Of a stretch of 64,000 bases of DNA, positions 25,389 to 34,756 are shown one piece after another. Origin of the DNA: Mesorhizobium norvegicum (lineage in GTDB: Bacteria > Pseudomonadota > Alphaproteobacteria > Rhizobiales > Rhizobiaceae). The notes under the pieces were generated by a model. That model was not told the origin of the DNA and made no database searches. It saw only the letters and a list, made by a program, of their open reading frames with translations. Within the stretch, counting starts at the first letter, position 1. Each line of letters starts with the position of its first letter. Location: assembly GCF_004919685.1 (NCBI RefSeq), contig NZ_SMYZ01000039.1:77148-141147 (forward strand), read 5' to 3'. A program made the position numbers and the translations under genes.

Positions 25389-26738
25389 ATGGTCAGGCGG
25401 GGAACTCGTATGGCACGCCCGAACGTCATACTTATTGCGACGCTGCAATTATCGAAACTGCTCCGAACGATTTTTGCCAGACTTGCCGGCCCATTACAAA
25501 ATATGATCGCGTTCGGAACTACCGGCAAAGATCCAGTATCCAGTCGCCACCTTAGGGCCCTCAACGTATTCGTCACGCTGGTAGTGCTAAGTACAATATT
25601 CGTGATAGGACAGTCTTTGTTTCGCCTTGGATTCGCTAAACATCACGCCTTGATTTTATGGGCGTCATTTATCCTGTTCATGTGGGCACTTACTCCGCTG
25701 TCAAATCGGTTTGGCGAAGTTGTAGCGACAACATATTTTGTTGGCGTATCTTGGATCGGTTTTGTTGTTCAAGGATACATCGCTGGCTCTTCGCTTGGTA
25801 GTCATTATTTCTTATTAGCGGCCCCCGCGGTATCGATTTCTCTCGGATCCAAGCGAATGTTGATCGCAATATTACTTTTGTTCTGGGCGCTTTTCGGATT
25901 CTATATAGTGGAATTCACGTTTCCAAGCTCCTCGTTCGAGCCTGTCCCAAGAGATTTTGCCGAACTAAATCTACAGTATTGTTTATTTGGCTCATCTATA
26001 TTATTATTTTGGTCGATCTACTATGCTCTCTATGTAGGTGACCGCGCTGAAGCGGCGCTTGAGCGTGAATATGAGCGGTCAGAACACCTCTTGCTTAATC
26101 TCATGCCTGCATCGATTGCTGCAAGATTGAAAGAAAAACCGGAAGAAACTATCGCTGATCACTTCGACGAGGTAGCTATTCTTTTTGCCGACGTAGTCAA
26201 TTTTACGCCTCGCGCTAGCAAGTTACCCGCGGTAGAGGTTGTGCGGTTCCTCAATCGAGTCTTTACCAGATTTGACCGCTTGGCAGCGATCCATTGCTTG
26301 GAGAAGATCAAAACGGTTGGAGACGCCTACATGGTGGCGGGTGGCATGCCTGACCGCCATCAAGGGTACGCTCGACGGGTAGCCGAGTTGGCACTCGACA
26401 TGCTGGACGCGACCCGCGACCTCTCGGAAGAGATAGGAGAGGAAATAGCCATTCGGATAGGAATCCACATAGGGCCGGCAGTCGCAGGAGTGATCGGGAC
26501 ACAGAAGCTATTTTACGATGTATGGGGAGATACCGTGAATACCGCATCTCGGATGGAGTCACTTGGTAGTGCCGGCCGGATTCAGGTGACCGAGACAGCT
26601 ATGCAGATTCTGGCTGACGAGTACGTGTTTGAGAGACGCGCCCGAGTTCATGTCAAGGGGAAGGGTGAGATGGAACTGTACTATTTGCTCGCCCGCAAAG
26701 CCGTGGGCGAGCGCGATCAGCCTATCCCCGGTCCTTGA
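25389..26738 (+). CDS. Membrane-bound class III adenylyl cyclase
   Basis: A 449-residue protein with about six hydrophobic segments between residues 55 and 215, then a class III cyclase domain (about 245-435). Catalytic residues are visible: metal Asp in LFADVVNFT and in TVGDAYM, the adenine-selective Lys in EKIKTVGD, Asp in YDVWGDTVN, and Asn/Arg in NTASRME. The Lys/Asp pair supports ATP rather than GTP as substrate. The domain resembles the adenylyl cyclases that follow a helical LLLNLMPASIAARLK linker. Codon use is AT-richer than in its neighbours, especially in the membrane half, which hints at separate ancestry. Start: ATG 25389 is given, and ATG 25410 is also possible. Confidence 0.92.
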   Translation: MVRRGTRMARPNVILIATLQLSKLLRTIFARLAGPLQNMIAFGTTGKDPVSSRHLRALNVFVTLVVLSTIFVIGQSLFRLGFAKHHALILWASFILFMWALTPLSNRFGEVVATTYFVGVSWIGFVVQGYIAGSSLGSHYFLLAAPAVSISLGSKRMLIAILLLFWALFGFYIVEFTFPSSSFEPVPRDFAELNLQYCLFGSSILLFWSIYYALYVGDRAEAALEREYERSEHLLLNLMPASIAARLKEKPEETIADHFDEVAILFADVVNFTPRASKLPAVEVVRFLNRVFTRFDRLAAIHCLEKIKTVGDAYMVAGGMPDRHQGYARRVAELALDMLDATRDLSEEIGEEIAIRIGIHIGPAVAGVIGTQKLFYDVWGDTVNTASRMESLGSAGRIQVTETAMQILADEYVFERRARVHVKGKGEMELYYLLARKAVGERDQPIPGP

Positions 26739-27148
26739 CAGCCAAAAAGACCCCGCGCGCCAGTGGGTGCCACGACCGACCGACGTCGAGCAAGTTTTTG
26801 GCCAACGAGACCGAACAAATCCGGCTAAATCGCGCGCGCATTAAACTACCCCACAGCGTAGGACCGCCGTTACCGGGACTGAGGGCGCGCCCAGGTCGGG
26901 AGGGCGTCCACCCGCCTGGGCGGCCGCTTCTACTGGTCAAAAGAGAAGCAGCCGGGCCCAACCGTAAGAGCGTCAATTCTGCGGACAAGGTGACCAAAGA
27001 AGGATGCCTAGGGCATCCAATTTGCGACATGCCTCACCTCGTTACTTTGGGCCAACAGCAGACATGCCGATTTGGCGGTGTGCTCGCCATGGCACCCCGA
27101 TAGGTGTAGGGTTTCCAGCATACTGTGTTTTCCTGCAAGGGTACGATC
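26739..27148. other. Stretch without a recognisable gene
   Basis: About 400 nt between two cyclase genes. It holds GC-rich inverted repeats, including a perfect 7-bp palindrome arm pair GGATGCC/GGCATCC at 27002-27018, but no convincing gene or poly-T terminator. The promoter of the second TPR cyclase presumably lies here. Confidence 0.45.
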
Positions 27149-29053
27149 GTGAAAGTCCCCGCGCTCGACCGGAAGCTGCTGGCGATCCTGGCGGCCGATA
27201 TGGTCGGCTACTCAAAGGCGATGGAGGCCGATGAGGCCGGCACCATTGAGCGATTAAAATCCGTTCGTGCCGAGCTGTTCGACCCCGCCATCTCCCAGCA
27301 CCATGGGCGCCTCATCAAGCTGATGGGCGATGGCGCGCTTGTCGCCTTCGACAGCGTGGTCGACGCAGTCGCCTGCGCAGCGGAAATCCAAAGCGCGGCG
27401 GCCGCGCGCAATGAAGGTCTGCCCGAGCCTGAGCGCATCGTGTTCCGCATCGGGGTCAATTTGGGCGACGTTGCGCTGGTTGACAACGATGTCTATGGCG
27501 ATGGCGTCAATGTCGCGGCGCGATTGCAGCAACTAGCTGATGCTGGCGGCGTGATCGTGTCGGGCACAGCCTTTGACCATCTGCAAGGCAAGCTTGATTG
27601 GTCCCTCGATTTCGCTGGCGAGCAACAAGTAAAGAATATCAGTCGTCCGGTGCGGATGTACCGGCTAAGGCTCGATGGCAAGCGGCCGCGCTGGACCGTG
27701 CGTAAGGCGATGCCGCGCTGGGTTGGGACGGCGGCGGCCATCGTGCTATTTGCTCTGCTGGGCGGCGGCGGGACATGGTGGTTCTTTCATTCAGCTGCTC
27801 TGGGTTCCAAGCCGTCGGTCGCAGTGCTGCCCTTCAACAACTTTGGCGGCGACGACGCCACCGGGCGTCTGGCCGATGGCCTCACCGAGGACATCATCAC
27901 CGATCTCGCGCAGTTCCCCGAACTCGACGTCGTGGCACGCAATTCGACGCAAGCGTACAAAGGCAAGTCGGTGGATGTCCGCCAGGTCGCGAGTGCGCTC
28001 GACGTCGGCTATGTGCTGGAAGGCTCGATCCAGCGCCAGGGCGGTCGGCTGCGGATCACCGCGCAGTTGATCGATGCAAAAACCGGCAACCATCTGTGGT
28101 CGGAGCGATGGGACCGGCCTGCTGAAGACGTGTTCGCCGTTCAAACCGAGATCGCCGAGCAGGTCACCAACCGTCTCGGCAACGGCGTGGGACTGATTCA
28201 GGGAGCGGGGCGGGCTGCAGCGAAGCGTAAACGGCCGGACAACTTGACTGTCTATGATTACTATCTGCTCGGAACTGAAAGGATTGAAAAGATTACCGTA
28301 GCGGATGAGGAGGAGGCCATTAGGCTGCTCAACCTCGCTGTCAAGCTGGACCCGGAGTTCGCCCGCGCCTGGGTGGAACTCTATCATGCTCATAACATAT
28401 TGGCTGGCTTCGGTATCAATTCCGAGAGCGAGATCAAGGCGGCTGCCGATGTGGCCGAACGCGCGGTGCGGCTCGATCCGAGCGACGCCGAGGCGCACGC
28501 CGTTTTTGGCATGAGCCTCAAAGACAAGGGCGACAACGCCCGCGCCAAGGTCGAGCTGGACACGGCCCTCCGCCTCGCTCCCGGTTCGGCCGAAATCCTG
28601 ACATTCTATTCCGGCTTTGCGTCAGGCTTCGACGAACCCGAACGCGGCGCTCAGTTGGTCGACCAAGTTATACGGCTCGACCCGAATTACCCGATGTGGG
28701 CAACTGGTTTCTACTCCACTGCCTATTTTATGGCTGGCCGCTATGAGGACGCCTTGAAGATGCTGGAACGCAAGACGCCCGATAACTACAGCAAATGGGA
28801 ATGGGTGATGCGTAGCAGCTCCCGGGCGGCACTGGGTCGAATCGATGAGGCGAATGCTTCGGTTAGGGAAACTCTCAAGCACTACTCGGATTTGACCGTC
28901 GAGGGTATGGTCAATGAATTCAGCTTGAGCAAGACGGAGCGCGCTCGTTTCATCGAGACAATGCCGCTCGCCGGCTTCCCGCTTTGCGCCAAGCCCGAGG
29001 CGCTGGCAAATCTCGCCAAACCTGTGCGGCTGCCGGAATGCGAGGCGGGGTAG
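27149..29053 (+). CDS. Class III nucleotidyl cyclase with TM, TolB-like and TPR domains (2)
   Basis: About 634 residues. The cyclase domain fills residues 1-170, with metal Asp in LAADMVGYS and in LMGDGAL and Asn/Arg in GVNVAARLQ. A single hydrophobic helix (around residues 191-216, WVGTAAAIVLFALLGGGG) follows, so the TolB-like domain (KPSVAVLPFNNF, LADGLTEDIITDL, YVLEGSIQRQG) and the TPR region may lie across the membrane from the cyclase. This differs from the other two TPR cyclases here, which lack the helix. The GTG at 27149 has AAGGGT upstream; a GTG at 27125 is in frame but less likely. The signal sensed is unknown. Confidence 0.86.
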   Translation: MKVPALDRKLLAILAADMVGYSKAMEADEAGTIERLKSVRAELFDPAISQHHGRLIKLMGDGALVAFDSVVDAVACAAEIQSAAAARNEGLPEPERIVFRIGVNLGDVALVDNDVYGDGVNVAARLQQLADAGGVIVSGTAFDHLQGKLDWSLDFAGEQQVKNISRPVRMYRLRLDGKRPRWTVRKAMPRWVGTAAAIVLFALLGGGGTWWFFHSAALGSKPSVAVLPFNNFGGDDATGRLADGLTEDIITDLAQFPELDVVARNSTQAYKGKSVDVRQVASALDVGYVLEGSIQRQGGRLRITAQLIDAKTGNHLWSERWDRPAEDVFAVQTEIAEQVTNRLGNGVGLIQGAGRAAAKRKRPDNLTVYDYYLLGTERIEKITVADEEEAIRLLNLAVKLDPEFARAWVELYHAHNILAGFGINSESEIKAAADVAERAVRLDPSDAEAHAVFGMSLKDKGDNARAKVELDTALRLAPGSAEILTFYSGFASGFDEPERGAQLVDQVIRLDPNYPMWATGFYSTAYFMAGRYEDALKMLERKTPDNYSKWEWVMRSSSRAALGRIDEANASVRETLKHYSDLTVEGMVNEFSLSKTERARFIETMPLAGFPLCAKPEALANLAKPVRLPECEAG

Positions 29054-30107
29054 ACGAATTCGCCTAGGGAGCCATAGAACAGCCCTGTGCAAGGTGCGCG
29101 GGCCGCTGATCGCCCGGTACCGGCGGGCGCTGTCGCGGAGGTTTGGTGCGATGACGCAAATGGTTGCGCCGGTGTGCAAAGCTCCAGCCAGCCGCCAAGC
29201 TCGCCCCGCTGTCTGCACGGGCCGGCAAGCCGACCGTCGGCAGCGGTGTGCAACTCGGAGTCTGTGGGCGGGGCCCTGCCTCATGGATCGGTGCCGCGCG
29301 GCGGCGCCGGACCGCTCCTCGGCGCGCAGAACCGACGATGTGCGTTGCCGTGACGATCAGGGTGAACGCATCCCAAGCCCGCCCTGGCCGAGCAAGGCGA
29401 AGCGCTGCCAGCTCGGTTATGGCCGACGGCCCTGCCCGCGCCTGTCTCCACGCTGTCCGACGACAGTGTTACCTTTGTTGGCCGGGGCAACCGCGCTCGG
29501 TGCGGCGCTATGCGGCGGTCGTTTTAGCACCCTGGCGCGTCGTTCGGGAGCTCCCCCGCTCAAAAAAGCTCCGGCACCGGTTTCTCCCCGGGTCCCCCTC
29601 GCGGCAATCGCGATGCGATGGAGGCCAGTCCGCCGATCCAACAAGGCCGAGGTCCCGACGGCCTAAGAAATGGCGCCGGCACGATTGCGGCTGAGCGCGA
29701 ACAGCAGCCAAGGACCGTAGTCGCGCGGGGAGTAGGAGAATGGGAAACATACCGGACCGCCAGGACCGGATTTGGTTGAGCAGAGGGCCTGGGCGCCGAG
29801 CCGGAAGACGTGGTGCGCGGTACGCGATACTTGAGGCGCAGAGTTGCTGCGCCATGCGACACGGCAAGAGATCAGGAGGGATGAAGACCGGCCTTCAGCG
29901 AGCTGACGCGGTGCGCAGACGCCGGCCCGGGGCCGCGCATATAGTGGAGCTCTGGCCGGTAGCGCGGTGCAACGAATTCGCGAAAGGCTAGTGCCAACTG
30001 CGCTACCACGCCCTTTCCGCCCACCACCGATGTACCGGCCGCCTCCGCATCTTTCAGGAATGCTATGCGCGACCATATCCTCAGTTTCGCGGCCATCGAG
30101 GCGCTCC
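29054..30107. other. Stretch of about 1 kb without a recognisable gene
   Basis: Several overlapping open frames occur on both strands, but they are Arg/Ala/Pro-rich, lack ribosome sites and show no family signature, as expected from random GC-rich DNA. It may be decayed coding sequence: the next 1.1 kb contains three identifiable gene remnants. No tRNA, terminator or repeat array was seen. Confidence 0.45.
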
Positions 30108-30320
30108 TTATGACCTTGTGACGCCCGGCGGACATGGCGGCAAAGTCCGCGACGCCGACGCCGATACGGTCTTCGCTAATAGACCGCTTGAACAAAAGAC
30201 CGCATCGTTTTGGGTCGCGGTGAGAAATCCCCTTGAGGTCACGGACAACAACAGCGCTACCCCTACGGCCGTGGCCAAGAACACGACGGCAACGCCAAAC
30301 AGCAGGTTACGCGACATCAT
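30108..30320 (-). CDS. Small putative membrane protein, 70 residues
   Basis: Starts MMSRNLLFGVAVVFLATA, one hydrophobic helix over residues 5-27 preceded by a positive residue, compatible with a signal anchor or signal peptide. A weak AGGA-like site (TTAGGAC) precedes the double ATG. The C-terminal half contains two Cys but no motif. No family is recognised. It lies in a region of gene remnants, so it could be a spurious or decaying frame. Confidence 0.35.
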   Translation of the reverse strand: MMSRNLLFGVAVVFLATAVGVALLLSVTSRGFLTATQNDAVFCSSGLLAKTVSASASRTLPPCPPGVTRS

Positions 30321-30470
30321 TGTCCTAACCTCACACGCCGGTGTCGATGTGGAACAGCGTCTTTGCGCCCGGCATATCTGAAACAGCAGAAGCAAGAACC
30401 GTGCCACGTTTGGACTGGGGCGGATTTCGCGCCGGACTAATCCCTTTGGACGCGCGCCCTGCCGGCTAAT

Positions 30471-30514
30471 GCATGTCGCCCAAAAGTGGCCCCGGTTTTG
30501 GGAGAACGACATGC
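30471..30514. repeat. Rhizobial-type intergenic palindrome
   Basis: GCATGTCG at the left pairs with CGACATGC at the right, and an inner CCCAAAA pairs with TTTTGGG, giving a 44-nt interrupted hairpin. I recall similar CGACATGC/AAAAG palindromes as dispersed intergenic repeats in Rhizobiales genomes. No gene overlaps it. Confidence 0.6.
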
Positions 30515-30601
30515 ATAAAAACAAAGATCTAAAGCTGCGTCGCCTGAATCCGTTCAAACGCGACGCGCTTTAGGCTCCGGCAGAAGCGCCAACGGCCGCC
30601 G

Positions 30602-30793
30602 GGCCGCCGGGTCACGTCGTACAAGTCGATCAAGACCGATATGATCAATGCAGGCGGTATCTGGGAAGACAGCAAGGTCGTCACCGACCAGGGGCTTGTC
30701 ACCAGCCGTAACCCCGGCGACCTCGACGCTTTCTGCGACAAGCTCACCGAGGAAATCAGGGAAGGTCGGCACGACAGAAGGGCGGCTGCCTAG
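30602..30793 (+). pseudogene. C-terminal remnant of a DJ-1/PfpI-type protease
   Basis: The frame reads RRVTSYKSIKTDM, NAGGIWEDSKVVTDQG and LVTSRNPGDLDAFCDKL before a TAG. This is the recognisable C-terminal end of PfpI-family class I glutamine-amidotransferase-like proteins (the TSY.SIKTD...GLVTSR.P.DL.AFC pattern). The catalytic nucleophile-elbow Cys region, normally upstream, is missing, and the sequence to the left holds an intergenic palindrome instead. It is a broken gene with about one third left. Confidence 0.75.
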
Positions 30794-30864
30794 CCCATCT
30801 GTCAGTCGGAACGCATTGCATGAAAGGTTGCGCCGGGAAGCGTCGGCGCAACCTTTTCCATATT

Positions 30865-31202
30865 TCAGCCGCTCTTCACACCGTCCGATTTCCGCAGCGA
30901 CGCCTGATGCACCAGCGAGGTCCAGCTGTTGGTCGAAGCGAGGTGGCAGTAGAGCAGGCCGAGCGCGCCGGATTTGCGCAGGTCCAGAAACGCCTCGTCG
31001 CTCAATTTGTTGAAGGCCGGCTCGTCGATCACCTGGAAATCGGTGAGGTTGAGCACCTCGCCGCCTTCCAGCGTCACCTTGCTCTGGCGCGGCGAAAACA
31101 GGCCGTGCGCGTCGACCTTCTCGACCATCTCGCGGGTGGCCCTGAAGTCGATCTGGAACTGGTTGCAGAAAGCGAGCGCCTGCCTGGTCGGCTCGGTGCC
31201 GA
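30865..31202 (-). pseudogene. Truncated second copy of the sapC 3' end
   Basis: Translates to the last roughly 110 residues of the SapC protein encoded intact at 35918-36706. From AHGLFSPRQSKVTLEGG through SWTSLVHQASLRK the two are almost identical. Nucleotide similarity is also very high and stops abruptly near 31202. The copy lacks the N-terminal half, has a 9-nt deletion near its break, and ends in a different short tail (SDGVKSG). The duplication flanks the cassette 31384-35730 as a direct repeat. Confidence 0.9.
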
Positions 31203-31383
31203 TTCCTATTCACGTCGACCGCACGGCCGGATCGCTTAGGTTGCGACTAGTGCTGCGCCCACCTGGGTTGGCAACCGTATCGGGACCGTCGCGAGCGACC
31301 ATTCCAGCGGCGTTGGCGCCGAGCAGGTAAATCAGCTAGAACTAAATCAGGCAGAACAATTGTCTGCGATTTCAGGAGACGAC

Positions 31384-33261
31384 ATGTCCGAGGAGCATGT
31401 TGAGCGGCGGCTGGCGGCGATCCTGGCCGCGGATGTGGTCGGCTATAGCCGTCTTATGGAGGTCGACGAAGAGCACACGCTCAATCTCCTTCGGCAGCAT
31501 CGACGGGAGTTCTTCGATCCGACCGTCACCAAGCACGGTGGGCGCATCTTCAAGGTGATGGGTGACGGCTTCCTGGTCGAGTTCGGCAGCGTAATCAATG
31601 CGGCGCGCTGCGCGGTCGAGATCCAGCGCGGCATGTCCGAGCGGAATGCCGGCATCCCCGAGGACCGGCATTTCAAGTTTCGCATGGGCATCAACCTTGG
31701 CGACATCATCGTCGACGGTGATGATTTCCAAGGCGACGGCGTCAATCTTGCGGTGCGGCTGCAGGGCCTCGCGATACCCGGTGGCATCGCCTGCTCGGAA
31801 GCGGTGCGCCATGCGGTCGGCAACAGGCTGGGCGTCGACTTCGCCGATCAGGGCACCAGGACCGTCAAGAACATTGCCCAGCCGGTGCATGTCTATTTCG
31901 CCAACTGGGACCAGGGCGTCCCGCATGTCGAGACGCATGTTGCGGCCAGGAGCGTCCCGACGCTGGTGCGGTCCGACAAGCCGTCGGTGGCGATCCTGCC
32001 CTTCGCCAATCTGAGCAATGATCCCGACCAGCAGTATTTCAGCGATGGCATCACTGAAGATATCATAACCGACCTCTCGAACGTCTCCGGCCTGTTCGTG
32101 CTCAGCCGCAATACGGTCTTCGCCTTCAAAGGCAGGACCGAGAAGATGGAACGCATCGCCAGGGAGCTTGGCGTCGGCTACATTGGCGAGGGCAGCGTCC
32201 GCAAGGCGGGAAACCGGGTCAGGATCAATGCCGAGCTGATCGAGGGCGCCACGGACGGACACGTCTGGGCTGCCCGCTACGACCGCGACCTCACCGACAT
32301 CTTCGCCGTGCAGGACGAAATCGCCAAGGCGGTCGTGGCGCAGCTCAGGGTCACACTCCTGCCCGAGGAGAGGAAAGCTATCGAGCAGGCGCCGACGGAC
32401 AATGTGGAAGCCTATACGCATTATCTTCGAGGGCGCGATTACAGCCACATCGCGACCAGAGCCAATCACCTGATGGCCAGACAAAGTTATATCAGGGCCA
32501 TCGAGCTCGATCCGGGATATGCCCGCGCCTATGCAGGCTTGGCGGTCTGCGACGTACGCCTTCAGTCGATCTACGGCTCACCGATCCAAGTGGACGACAT
32601 TCTCGCGACCGCCGACAAGGCCCTGGCCCTGGGCGCGAATTTGGCCGAGGCGCATTCAGCCAGGGGCTTTGCCCTGTCCCTCGCCGACCGCCGTTCCGAG
32701 GCCGCGGCGGCGTTCGAACAGGCTCTTACGCTCGACCCCAATTGCCACGAGGCCAATCGCTACTATGCCGAGTTCTGCGTAACCGGCGGCCAGTTCGAGT
32801 TCGCCGCGACGTACTTCATGCGCGCGATGGAAATCAAGCCGGCCGACTACGGCGCACCGGTCATGCTGGTGAACGTCTTCCGCACTCTCGGCCAACAGAA
32901 CGACGCGGAGCTTTATGCGCGGATCGCATTGGAGAGAGCTGAAGAGGAACTCCGTCTGCATCCGGAGAACGCCAATTGTGCCTGCCTGGGGGCTATCGTG
33001 CTGGCCTTCCTTGGTGAACGCGATAGGGCGGCGAAGTGGCTTGACCGGTCTCTGGCGATCGACCCTAGCGATATCAACGTCCAATACAACGCCGCTTGTA
33101 CCTATGCGTTGCTGGGGGAGTTCGAACGCTCGATCGACCTTTTGGAAGCGTGGCTGCCGCAGGCTGGCGCCGAGATGAGACTCTGGTTCAAGAACGATTC
33201 CGATTTCGCCTCTGTTCGCAGTCATCCTCGCTACCAGAAGTTGCTCCAGCTGCTGCAGTAG
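31384..33261 (+). CDS. Class III nucleotidyl cyclase with TolB-like and TPR domains (3)
   Basis: A 625-residue protein. The cyclase domain (residues 1-175) has metal Asp in LAADVVGYS and in VMGDGFL; the Asn/Arg motif reads GVNLAVRLQ, with Val replacing the usual Ala before Arg. The TolB-like domain follows (KPSVAILPFANLS, FSDGITEDIITDLS, YIGEGSVRKAG), then several TPR-type repeats to the end (for example AHSARGFALSLADRRSEAAAAFEQALTLDP). The ATG at 31384 is preferred because CAGGAGA lies just before it; a TTG at 31360 is also in frame. It lies between the two sapC copies. Confidence 0.88.
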   Translation: MSEEHVERRLAAILAADVVGYSRLMEVDEEHTLNLLRQHRREFFDPTVTKHGGRIFKVMGDGFLVEFGSVINAARCAVEIQRGMSERNAGIPEDRHFKFRMGINLGDIIVDGDDFQGDGVNLAVRLQGLAIPGGIACSEAVRHAVGNRLGVDFADQGTRTVKNIAQPVHVYFANWDQGVPHVETHVAARSVPTLVRSDKPSVAILPFANLSNDPDQQYFSDGITEDIITDLSNVSGLFVLSRNTVFAFKGRTEKMERIARELGVGYIGEGSVRKAGNRVRINAELIEGATDGHVWAARYDRDLTDIFAVQDEIAKAVVAQLRVTLLPEERKAIEQAPTDNVEAYTHYLRGRDYSHIATRANHLMARQSYIRAIELDPGYARAYAGLAVCDVRLQSIYGSPIQVDDILATADKALALGANLAEAHSARGFALSLADRRSEAAAAFEQALTLDPNCHEANRYYAEFCVTGGQFEFAATYFMRAMEIKPADYGAPVMLVNVFRTLGQQNDAELYARIALERAEEELRLHPENANCACLGAIVLAFLGERDRAAKWLDRSLAIDPSDINVQYNAACTYALLGEFERSIDLLEAWLPQAGAEMRLWFKNDSDFASVRSHPRYQKLLQLLQ

Positions 33262-33398
33262 CGATACGCATTGTTCTTGAGACAATTTTATTGCCGACAA
33301 TCAAGAACCGGCCTTCAGGAAGATTTACCCGACAAACCAACGCCCTCGCCATCCCACGGATATTATGTTATGTTACTAATATAACCGAGAGGTGGGGA

Positions 33399-34730
33399 AT
33401 GGGTACCCGGTTCAGGTTGTTCGTTCAGCCTCCGTTCGAAGACCCTGCGTCAAGCCCTGAGATCATTTCGGTTTCTTCCCCGCCAGGCAGCGTCGGACCT
33501 GGCCCGTCCGACGATCGTATGTATGTCGTCGAGCCGGTCGACAAGACGCGGCCCTATGGCGTCAACCACGGCCCGTTGGGCACGCCCTTCATCTCCCTGC
33601 CGCCCTGGACGCGAGCGATCCTCGATCCGGCCGTTCCCGACGAGGACGGCAATTTCGATCACTATCAGCCCTCGACGCCCGGCTTCGAAGCAGCGCACGC
33701 GTTCGGTTGCGTGCGCTTCACGCTCGACGTTTGGGAGCGTTACATCGGCCAGCCGCTCACCTGGCATTTCCGCGATCACTACGACCGTCTGGAAATCTCG
33801 ATCCTGCCGGGTTGGGATAACGCCCAATACGGTTATGGCTTCCTCGAGCTCGGCAGCCAATTCCTGAAAGACGGACGCGCGCTCCCCTTCAGCCTCGACT
33901 TCGATATTATCGCGCACGAGGTTGGCCATGCATTCGTCTACAGCGTCCTCGGTATGCCGAAGCCGGGAGCTGAGCTCCCCGAATATCTGGGCTTTCAGGA
34001 GGCCTTTTCCGACTGCGTTTCGTTGATCGCGGCCATGCATTTTCCCTCCGTGATCGAAAATGTTCTGACGGAGACGCGCGGGAATCTCTACATCGCCAAC
34101 CAACTCTCTCGCTTCTCGGAATTTTCGCCGCACCGCCAGATACGCGAGGCCAACAACAAACTGACGATGGCCGATTTTGCGGACGGCTGGACCGACGAGC
34201 ATGCCCTGTCACAACCTCTCACGGGCGCCGTCTTCGACATTCTGGTCGATGTCTTCCACGAGAGCTTGGTGGCTCGAGGGCTGATCTCGCCGGAGGCCGA
34301 AAATCTTGCCGACCTCGCCGAGATCGACCCAGCTGCCGAGCTGCCGGTCCAGGAAGTCTTCGACCGCGATTTCGCTCGCAATCCAGAAGGTTTCGTCGAC
34401 GCGCTGCTCGACGCGCGCGATATCGTGGGTACCTATCTCGCCGAGACGCTGTGGGCTCTCGCCCCGGATTTCCTGGACTACCGTGACGTGGCGAGAACGA
34501 TGCTCGCGGTCGACGACAGTGTGACCGGAGGAGAACTATCAAGCATCATCTTCCGGGATTTCGACCGGAGAGGGATTTTTCGCTACCGTGCCGGGCCTCG
34601 CCTGACGAAGCCAACCCGAAAGAGCCATTTTCATGAGGGCCGAATCGCTCTTCCACGGGACCAGGCGCGTCTGCCGGACATGAGCTATTTCGAGAAATAT
34701 TGGATGTCCAGAAGTGGCGCCGAGCTTTGA
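33399..34730 (+). CDS. Putative zinc metallopeptidase of the thermolysin-like (gluzincin) type
   Basis: A 443-residue protein. HEVGH (about residues 173-177) is the HExxH zinc motif, and GFQEAFSDCV about 24 residues later supplies the third ligand Glu in the ExxSD context of M4/M36-type peptidases. No signal peptide is visible (start MGTRFRLFVQPPFEDPA), so it is either cytosolic or exported by another route. The first 100 residues are Pro-rich. The start ATG has GAGAGGTGGGG upstream; the longer upstream frame overlaps the cyclase gene and is unlikely. It is followed 26 nt later by the GRSGGAM-repeat protein, which could be its substrate or partner. I do not recognise a named family. Confidence 0.75.
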   Translation: MGTRFRLFVQPPFEDPASSPEIISVSSPPGSVGPGPSDDRMYVVEPVDKTRPYGVNHGPLGTPFISLPPWTRAILDPAVPDEDGNFDHYQPSTPGFEAAHAFGCVRFTLDVWERYIGQPLTWHFRDHYDRLEISILPGWDNAQYGYGFLELGSQFLKDGRALPFSLDFDIIAHEVGHAFVYSVLGMPKPGAELPEYLGFQEAFSDCVSLIAAMHFPSVIENVLTETRGNLYIANQLSRFSEFSPHRQIREANNKLTMADFADGWTDEHALSQPLTGAVFDILVDVFHESLVARGLISPEAENLADLAEIDPAAELPVQEVFDRDFARNPEGFVDALLDARDIVGTYLAETLWALAPDFLDYRDVARTMLAVDDSVTGGELSSIIFRDFDRRGIFRYRAGPRLTKPTRKSHFHEGRIALPRDQARLPDMSYFEKYWMSRSGAEL

Positions 34731-34756
34731 TCGACATGCAGAAGATGGGGTGATCC

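Noticed and set aside
29094..29666. Plus-strand frame of 190 codons in the 1-kb gene-free stretch
   Set aside because: Highly Arg/Pro/Ala-rich, several overlapping frames of similar length on both strands, and no ribosome site or motif.
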